Below, piece after piece: positions 7,017 to 10,136 of a stretch of 10,136 nt of DNA. The translations under genes and the position numbers were made by a program. The stretch lies in the NCBI GenBank assembly GCA_035536775.1, contig DATLNM010000024.1, positions 1 through 10,136 of the forward strand. Direction: 5' to 3'. The notes beneath the pieces are model-generated. The model had not been told where the DNA came from. It did not search any database and saw only the letters and a list, made by a program, of their open reading frames with translations. This DNA is from DATLNM01 sp035536775 (lineage in GTDB: Bacteria > Actinomycetota > CADDZG01 > WHSQ01). Positions within the stretch are counted from its first letter, which is position 1. Each line of letters opens with the position of its first letter.

Positions 7017-7035
7017 GGCCTGGGCGCGCCAGGCC
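7017..7035. promoter_or_regulatory. Inverted repeat GGCCTGG-5 nt-CCAGGCC
   Basis: Perfect 7-bp arms around GCGCG, midway in the divergent region. A GC-rich stem like this can form a stable hairpin on either strand or be a dimeric protein site. There is no T-run, so it is not a classic terminator. Confidence 0.4.
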
Positions 7036-7042
7036 CCCAAGT

Positions 7043-7076
7043 GCTTTGGCGTCCGGCCAAAGCCGGCCGCTTTGCC
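7043..7076. promoter_or_regulatory. Chain of three alternating 8-nt half-sites with 5-nt spacers
   Basis: GCTTTGGC (7043-7050), its exact reverse complement GCCAAAGC (7056-7063) and GCTTTGCC (7069-7076, one mismatch to the first) alternate in orientation at a strict 13-nt period. Each neighbouring pair forms a dyad, so the middle element can pair with either side but not both. This suits either a multi-site operator or two mutually exclusive RNA hairpins, if the region is transcribed. Confidence 0.55.
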
Positions 7077-7080
7077 TGGC

Positions 7081-7100
7081 AACACTCCTGTAGGAGTGTT
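7081..7100. promoter_or_regulatory. Perfect 9-2-9 palindrome, candidate operator of the transporter/RHH operon
   Basis: AACACTCCT and AGGAGTGTT are exact reverse complements separated by GT. The palindrome abuts the candidate -10 element at 7100-7105 and ends 11 nt before the ATG of the PNaS-like transporter. That is where a repressor would block RNA polymerase. It also contains AGGAG, but 15 nt from the ATG, too far for a good ribosome-binding site. No known regulator consensus was recognised. Confidence 0.6.
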
Positions 7101-7105
7101 ATAAG
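7100..7105 (+). promoter_or_regulatory. Candidate leaderless -10 element for the transporter gene
   Basis: TATAAG lies 6 nt before ATG 7112, and no ribosome-binding site is suitably placed. That geometry fits the leaderless mRNAs common in actinobacteria. A -35-like TGGCAA at 7077-7082 is 17 nt upstream and is a poor match. Confidence 0.4.
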
Positions 7106-7111
7106 TCGCAG

Positions 7112-8290
7112 ATGCAGACCGAGCCTACCGAGGCAGGTTCGCCCCCGCAGTCCGGGGGGACCTCAGCCCCCGACACATCCCTCGCCCCTCCCCGGAGCGG
7201 CCTGGAGCGGGTCTTGCGGACTCTCGGCTGGGCCGTCCGCTTCATCGTCGCGTTGTTCCTGTTCGTCGGCGCCCTACAGCTCATGAAGACCGGCGCCAAG
7301 AGCCTCGATTTCCTGCAGCCAGGCGGGTTCTTCGTTCGCAACCCGGGCTCCACCCTCGGGCTCGGATGGATCGGGGCACTCTTCGTGCTGTCGGGCTCGC
7401 CGATCGCAGCGACCGCATTGACCCTCGTTGCCGCCGGAGAGCAAGCCGCACCGGGGATCCAGCACTTCAGTGAGATCCAGGGTTTCACGATGCTGACGGG
7501 ATCACGGCTCGGCGCCGCGTTCGTCGTCTTGGTTACGGCCGTGATCTATGCGCTGCGGGGCTCCGAGGGCGAGCGCATGGCGCCGCTCTCGACCGCCGTG
7601 ATGGCGCTGTGCACGACGGCGATGATCTATATCCCGGCGGCATTCATCGGATTCGCGCTGCTGCGGTGGGAGCCTTTCCACGCACTCGAGTTGACCTTCC
7701 CGGGGCAGTTCGCCGACCTCATCGGCCTCATCTACGACCCCCTGCTGGCGCTCGTTGAGAACTGGCCCCCAGCGGCCGTTTTCCTGGTGGGGTTGGGGGT
7801 ACTGCTGGTGTCCTTCAAGGTCATCGACTCCGTCATGCCGAAGCTAGACGACCAGGTCATCGAATCTTCCCGACTCTCGTGGTTGCGCAAGAAGTGGCCG
7901 ATGTTCGGCCTCGGATGCCTCGTCGCCCTCATAACGATGTCGGTATCAGTGGCCCTTACGATCCTGGTTCCGCTCGTAGCCAAGGGATACGCCAAGAGGG
8001 AGGACATCCTTCCCTACATAATCGGAGCGAACATCACGACGCTCGGGGACACCATGCTGGCAGCGTTCGCTCTTCATTCGCCCGCGGCCGTCAGGATCGT
8101 CCTGGCAGAGGTCATCGCGACCAGCATCCTGAGCCTCATCCTGCTTACGTTCTTCTATCCGCAGATCCGACGGGGGATGTGGCGCTTCCAGCGGCAGATG
8201 GTCAAGAGCCGGCCCCGCCTCGCCGCGTTCACGGCAGCCCTGTTCGTCACGCCGCTGGCGATCATCGTTATCTCGGGAGCGGCCGGATGA
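7112..8290 (+). CDS. PNaS (Na/Pi cotransporter) family membrane protein with altered QSSS motif
   Basis: Integral membrane protein, 392 residues, related to sodium/phosphate cotransporters (Na_Pi_cotrans). A hydrophilic N-terminal tail (1-36) precedes about eight or nine hydrophobic segments. Two inverted-topology repeats are visible. Repeat 1 (about 76-147) contains NPGSTLGLGWIGAL then LSGS at 93-96. Repeat 2 (about 261-335) contains MSVS at 276-279 and the hallmark GANITT at 305-310. In characterised PNaS proteins both repeats carry QSSS, which helps bind sodium and phosphate. Here the Gln and the middle Ser are replaced in both repeats while first and third Ser remain, so the substrate may not be phosphate. 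There is no PhoU-like C-terminal domain; the protein ends after the last membrane segment. ATG 7112 is probably leaderless. Its stop overlaps the next start by ATGA, implying translational coupling to a ribbon-helix-helix protein. Confidence 0.75.
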   Translation: MQTEPTEAGSPPQSGGTSAPDTSLAPPRSGLERVLRTLGWAVRFIVALFLFVGALQLMKTGAKSLDFLQPGGFFVRNPGSTLGLGWIGALFVLSGSPIAATALTLVAAGEQAAPGIQHFSEIQGFTMLTGSRLGAAFVVLVTAVIYALRGSEGERMAPLSTAVMALCTTAMIYIPAAFIGFALLRWEPFHALELTFPGQFADLIGLIYDPLLALVENWPPAAVFLVGLGVLLVSFKVIDSVMPKLDDQVIESSRLSWLRKKWPMFGLGCLVALITMSVSVALTILVPLVAKGYAKREDILPYIIGANITTLGDTMLAAFALHSPAAVRIVLAEVIATSILSLILLTFFYPQIRRGMWRFQRQMVKSRPRLAAFTAALFVTPLAIIVISGAAG

Positions 8291-8556
8291 AGCAGCCCAG
8301 CGGAGCCGATCACGTCACTCTGAAGATCCCGCGCCCCCTGTATGCGCAGCTCAAGCAGGTCATCCAGGGATCTGGGTTCCATTCCGTCACGGAGTTCGCG
8401 GTCTACGTCCTCCGGGACCTCGTCTCGCATCACACAGGCAGCGGTCCCCTCCCAGTTCCGCCGACCGGGCCTGGGCCTGAAGAAGACATCGACCCGTTGA
8501 GTCCCGAGGAGATCGAGGCGATCCGCAAGCGCCTCAGCGCGCTCGGTTACCTCTAG
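8287..8556 (+). CDS. Small ribbon-helix-helix (CopG/MetJ-type) DNA-binding protein
   Basis: An 89-residue protein whose first half fits the ribbon-helix-helix fold: strand HVTLKIP (9-15), helix 1 (about 16-28, PLYAQLKQVIQ), a turn with GSGF, and helix 2 (33-46, SVTEFAVYVLRDLV). Such proteins dimerise and place the paired strands in the major groove, usually as repressors or antitoxins. A Pro/Gly-rich linker (52-66) leads to a C-terminal helix (PEEIEAIRKRLSALGYL) of unknown purpose. The ATG overlaps the transporter stop (ATGA at 8287-8290) and has GGGAG eight nt upstream, so it is co-translated with the transporter. No toxin gene is adjacent, which argues against a toxin-antitoxin role. By position it may control its own operon through the 7081-7100 palindrome (inference). 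Confidence 0.78.
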   Translation: MKQPSGADHVTLKIPRPLYAQLKQVIQGSGFHSVTEFAVYVLRDLVSHHTGSGPLPVPPTGPGPEEDIDPLSPEEIEAIRKRLSALGYL

Positions 8557-8565
8557 CACCAGAGG
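8550..8565 (+). promoter_or_regulatory. Short dyad across the RHH stop codon
   Basis: CCTCT and AGAGG flank a 6-nt loop and include the TAG stop at 8554-8556. No T-run follows, so it is at best a weak RNA-end hairpin rather than a convincing terminator. Confidence 0.25.
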
Positions 8566-8571
8566 AACGAC

Positions 8572-8590
8572 CTACAGTTGTAGATAGACT
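8572..8590 (+). promoter_or_regulatory. Candidate operator and leaderless promoter of the ABC transporter operon
   Basis: CTACA-GT-TGTAG (8572-8583) is a 5-2-5 dyad, and its core TACAGTTGTA fits the TACANNTGTA pattern known for BlaI/CopY-type repressors. TAGACT at 8585-8590 is a TANNNT -10 element 9 nt before ATG 8600. No Shine-Dalgarno precedes that ATG, so a leaderless start is likely. The dyad overlaps the promoter, but a short match like this is only suggestive. Confidence 0.4.
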
Positions 8591-8599
8591 GCGGCCTGC

Positions 8600-9520
8600 A
8601 TGGCCGAGAAAAGCACCCCTCCGGGCGGAACCCCAAGACCCCGCACGACTGCGAAGAAGACCGCGTCGGGATCCGGGCGAGCACGCGCGTCCTCGGGACG
8701 CCCGGCTGCCGGGCGGACGCCCGCGGCGAAAGGGCCCTCCAAAGCATCGAAATCGAGGGGCTCCGACAGACGACCTCTCTCGGAGGAGATCCTCGTCGAG
8801 CTGAAGGGCGTGAGTAAGAGCTTCGGCTCCAACCTCGTCCTCGACGACATCAATCTCAGCATCCGGGGCGGCGAGGCGATCGTCGTCGCAGGGCCATCGG
8901 GCTCCGGGAAATCGACCATGCTCCGTTGCATCAACGCGCTGGAGACCGTCGACTCCGGCGACATCCTCTTCGCGGGAAGGTCCATCCGGGATGCGGGGAA
9001 AGGCATCTTCAAGCTGAGGGCCGAGATGGGCATGGTGTTCCAACAGTTCAACCTGTTCCCGCACAAGACGGTGCTCGAGAACATCACCCTCGGACCCATC
9101 GAGGTGAAAGGACTCTCCGAGGCCGACGCGCGCAAGGCCGCGCTGCAGCTTCTCGAGAGGGTCGGCATCCCCGAGAAAGCTTCGGCGCACCCAGCGGACC
9201 TCTCCGGCGGACAGCAGCAGCGCGTCGCGATCGCCCGCGCTCTGGCTATGCAGCCTAGGCTCATGCTGTTCGACGAGCCGACCTCCGCGCTCGATCCCGA
9301 GATGATCCGCGAGGTCCTCGACGTCATGCGTGATCTCGCACGCGAAGGGATGACGATGGTTGTGGTTACGCACGAGATGGGGTTCGCGCGCGAGGTGTGC
9401 GACCGGCTCGTCTTCATCGACGAAGGCCGGATCGTCGAGGAGGGGCCCCCCGACGATTTCTTCACCGGAGCGAAGAGCAAGCGGGCGCAGGAGTTCGTCG
9501 ACAAGATCATCCACCACTAG
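8600..9520 (+). CDS. Polar amino-acid ABC transporter ATP-binding protein (GlnQ/GluA-like)
   Basis: Cytosolic ATPase that powers import of a polar amino acid, probably glutamate or glutamine given the following binding protein. The complete ATPase core lies at about 65-306: Walker A GPSGSGKS (98-105), Q-loop in VFQQFNLFPH (147-156), signature LSGGQ (201-205), Walker B LMLFDEP (221-227) with catalytic E226, D-loop SALD, and switch H258. All key residues are present. The family is normally about 240-250 residues; here a basic tail of about 62 residues rich in Lys, Arg, Ser, Ala, Gly and Pro precedes the core. No ATG, GTG or TTG lies between codon 1 and the core, so the tail cannot be removed by choosing a later start. 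ATPase first and binding protein second is the gluABCD order known from Corynebacterium. The start looks leaderless. A long minus-strand frame opposite (8534-10117) is a coding shadow. Confidence 0.93.
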   Translation: MAEKSTPPGGTPRPRTTAKKTASGSGRARASSGRPAAGRTPAAKGPSKASKSRGSDRRPLSEEILVELKGVSKSFGSNLVLDDINLSIRGGEAIVVAGPSGSGKSTMLRCINALETVDSGDILFAGRSIRDAGKGIFKLRAEMGMVFQQFNLFPHKTVLENITLGPIEVKGLSEADARKAALQLLERVGIPEKASAHPADLSGGQQQRVAIARALAMQPRLMLFDEPTSALDPEMIREVLDVMRDLAREGMTMVVVTHEMGFAREVCDRLVFIDEGRIVEEGPPDDFFTGAKSKRAQEFVDKIIHH

Positions 9521-9529
9521 TTTTCGGGA

Positions 9530-9541
9530 CACTTGTAAGTG
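9530..9541. promoter_or_regulatory. Dyad CACTT-GT-AAGTG between the ABC genes
   Basis: Perfect 5-bp arms around GT, 9 nt after the ATPase stop. It resembles in layout the 7081-7100 palindrome (CACT arms, GT centre), though the half-sites are offset. It may be chance or an intercistronic control site. Confidence 0.3.
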
Positions 9542-9545
9542 CATT

Positions 9546-9561
9546 AGAGACCGAGGTCTCT
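9546..9561 (+). promoter_or_regulatory. Intercistronic hairpin AGAGACC-GA-GGTCTCT
   Basis: Perfect 7-bp arms with a 2-nt centre. In RNA it would fold as a 6-bp stem with a CGAG tetraloop. It lies in the 82-nt gap between ATPase and binding-protein genes. Hairpins in this position can protect the downstream message, which suits a binding protein needed in excess. It may instead be an operator. Confidence 0.45.
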
Positions 9562-9591
9562 TAGACATAACGGCGGCGGTAGCAGCCGGAA

Positions 9592-9599
9592 AGGGGGAG
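9592..9599 (+). promoter_or_regulatory. Ribosome-binding site deciding the GTG start of the binding protein
   Basis: AGGGGGAG (9592-9599) ends 3 nt before GTG 9603. This start yields a full lipoprotein signal peptide. The internal ATG codons at 9639 and 9642 would remove its basic N-region. Confidence 0.7.
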
Positions 9600-9602
9600 C
9601 GT

Positions 9603-10136
9603 GTGAGGAATGTAGCGAAGTGGAGGTGGCTCGTCGCGATGATGACCCTCGTGGCGCTGCTGGGCGCAGCGTGCGGCGGCGGCGAGGAGACCGACGACCC
9701 CACGAGCACTGAGGAAGAGGACGACGGCACCGAGAGCGAGTTCGAAGAAGGTTCCACGATGGCCGCCATCGTCGAAAAGGGCGAGATCGTCATCGGCGTC
9801 AAGTACGACGTCCCCCCGTTCGGGTTCAAAGACCCGCAGTCGGACGAGATCCGCGGCTTCGACGTCGACATGGGCACCCAGATCGCCGAGGCGCTGGGCG
9901 TCGAGCCGAAGTTCGTAGAGGCGATCTCCGACAACCGCATCCCGTTCCTCAAGGACGGGACCGTCGACCTCATCCTGTCGACGATGACGATCACGACCGA
10001 CCGTGAGTACGAGATCGACTTCTCGAACCCGTACTTCATCGCGCACGGCCGCATCCTGGTCCCCGGTGACTCCGACATCGCAGGCGTCGAGGACCTCGCC
10101 GGGAAGAAGGTCTGCACCGCGATCGGTTCGACCTAC
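9603..10136 (+). CDS. Polar amino-acid (glutamate-type) ABC transporter substrate-binding lipoprotein (3' partial)
   Basis: Extracytoplasmic binding protein that captures the amino acid for the importer powered by the preceding ATPase. The frame is open from GTG 9603 to the window end, 178 codons of an expected roughly 280-300. The signal peptide has a basic start (MRNVAKWRW), a hydrophobic stretch and a lipobox ending in C24 (LLGAAC; -3 is Gly, slightly unusual). A strongly acidic linker (28-49, mostly Glu, Asp, Ser, Thr) follows. The SBP_bac_3 fold begins near residue 58 (GEIVIGVKYDVPPFGF) and shows GFDVDM, the conserved DLILSTMTITTDRE stretch and IDFSNPYF. The motifs resemble glutamate-binding GluB most closely, but ligand specificity cannot be settled from half the protein. 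Permease genes (gluC, gluD) are expected downstream. Confidence 0.9.
   Translation, partial: MRNVAKWRWLVAMMTLVALLGAACGGGEETDDPTSTEEEDDGTESEFEEGSTMAAIVEKGEIVIGVKYDVPPFGFKDPQSDEIRGFDVDMGTQIAEALGVEPKFVEAISDNRIPFLKDGTVDLILSTMTITTDREYEIDFSNPYFIAHGRILVPGDSDIAGVEDLAGKKVCTAIGSTY

Noticed and set aside
7879..8286. Upstream extension of the RHH frame to give a 225-residue protein
   Set aside because: The extension overlaps the transporter out of frame and is low-complexity. ATG 8287 has a good ribosome-binding site and the ATGA overlap.
8287..8556. RHH protein as the antitoxin of a toxin-antitoxin pair
   Set aside because: No small toxin-like gene overlaps or follows; the partner is a transporter and the next gene is an ABC ATPase with its own promoter-like region.
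8534..10117. Very long minus-strand open frame (527 codons) opposite the ABC transporter genes
   Set aside because: It runs antisense through two genes with intact, recognisable family motifs. Its product is low-complexity Ser/Arg/Asp-rich with no domain, as expected for a G+C-rich coding shadow.

Overview
The window is G+C-rich, densely coded DNA with GTG starts, very short intergenic gaps and at least two candidate leaderless starts (a TANNNT-like -10 sitting 6-9 nt before an ATG). Together with the gene content (GlnD, an ATPase-first glutamate-type ABC operon, PGRP-type cell-wall amidase with Ig-like repeats, secreted CAP-domain proteins) this suggests an actinobacterium, possibly from a poorly cultured lineage. 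The assignment is inferred from style and gene order, not from a marker gene.

Layout. (1) 1-2436, plus strand: glnD, the PII-modifying nitrogen sensor, lacking only its N-terminus. (2) 2444-3802, minus strand: an amidase-signature hydrolase, convergent with glnD. (3) 3814-4365 and 4549-5034, plus strand: two paralogous secreted CAP-domain (YkwD-like) proteins. The 183-nt gap between them holds an AGCT microsatellite, a G-quadruplex motif, a small dyad and a terminator-like hairpin. (4) 5085-6896, minus strand: a secreted N-acetylmuramoyl-L-alanine amidase of PGRP type with two C-terminal Ig-like domains. (5) 6897-7111: a 215-nt divergent control region unusually rich in inverted repeats. (6) 7112-8290 and 8287-8556, plus strand: a PNaS (Na/Pi-cotransporter) family membrane protein with an altered QSSS motif, overlapping by 4 nt a small ribbon-helix-helix protein. 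(7) 8600-9520 and 9603 to the window end, plus strand: ATPase and substrate-binding lipoprotein of a polar (glutamate-type) amino-acid ABC transporter. The permease genes presumably follow beyond the window.

How the parts may work together. GlnD, an ammonia-releasing amidase and a glutamate-type importer give the region a nitrogen flavour, though they are separate transcription units. The two CAP proteins and the PGRP amidase are exported envelope proteins that meet convergently. The most likely little-described unit is the transporter/ribbon-helix-helix pair. The small protein is translationally coupled to a divergent PNaS transporter, and the promoter region carries a perfect 9-2-9 palindrome abutting a candidate leaderless -10, plus a 34-nt chain of alternating half-sites. 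Autoregulation is a testable inference. Other odd features are a perfect 30-bp palindrome at the very start of the window inside glnD, an in-frame 27-nt tandem duplication in glnD, and a roughly 62-residue basic low-complexity tail on the ABC ATPase.

No tRNA, rRNA, CRISPR array, transposase or integrase was seen. No gene-free stretch exceeds 300 nt.
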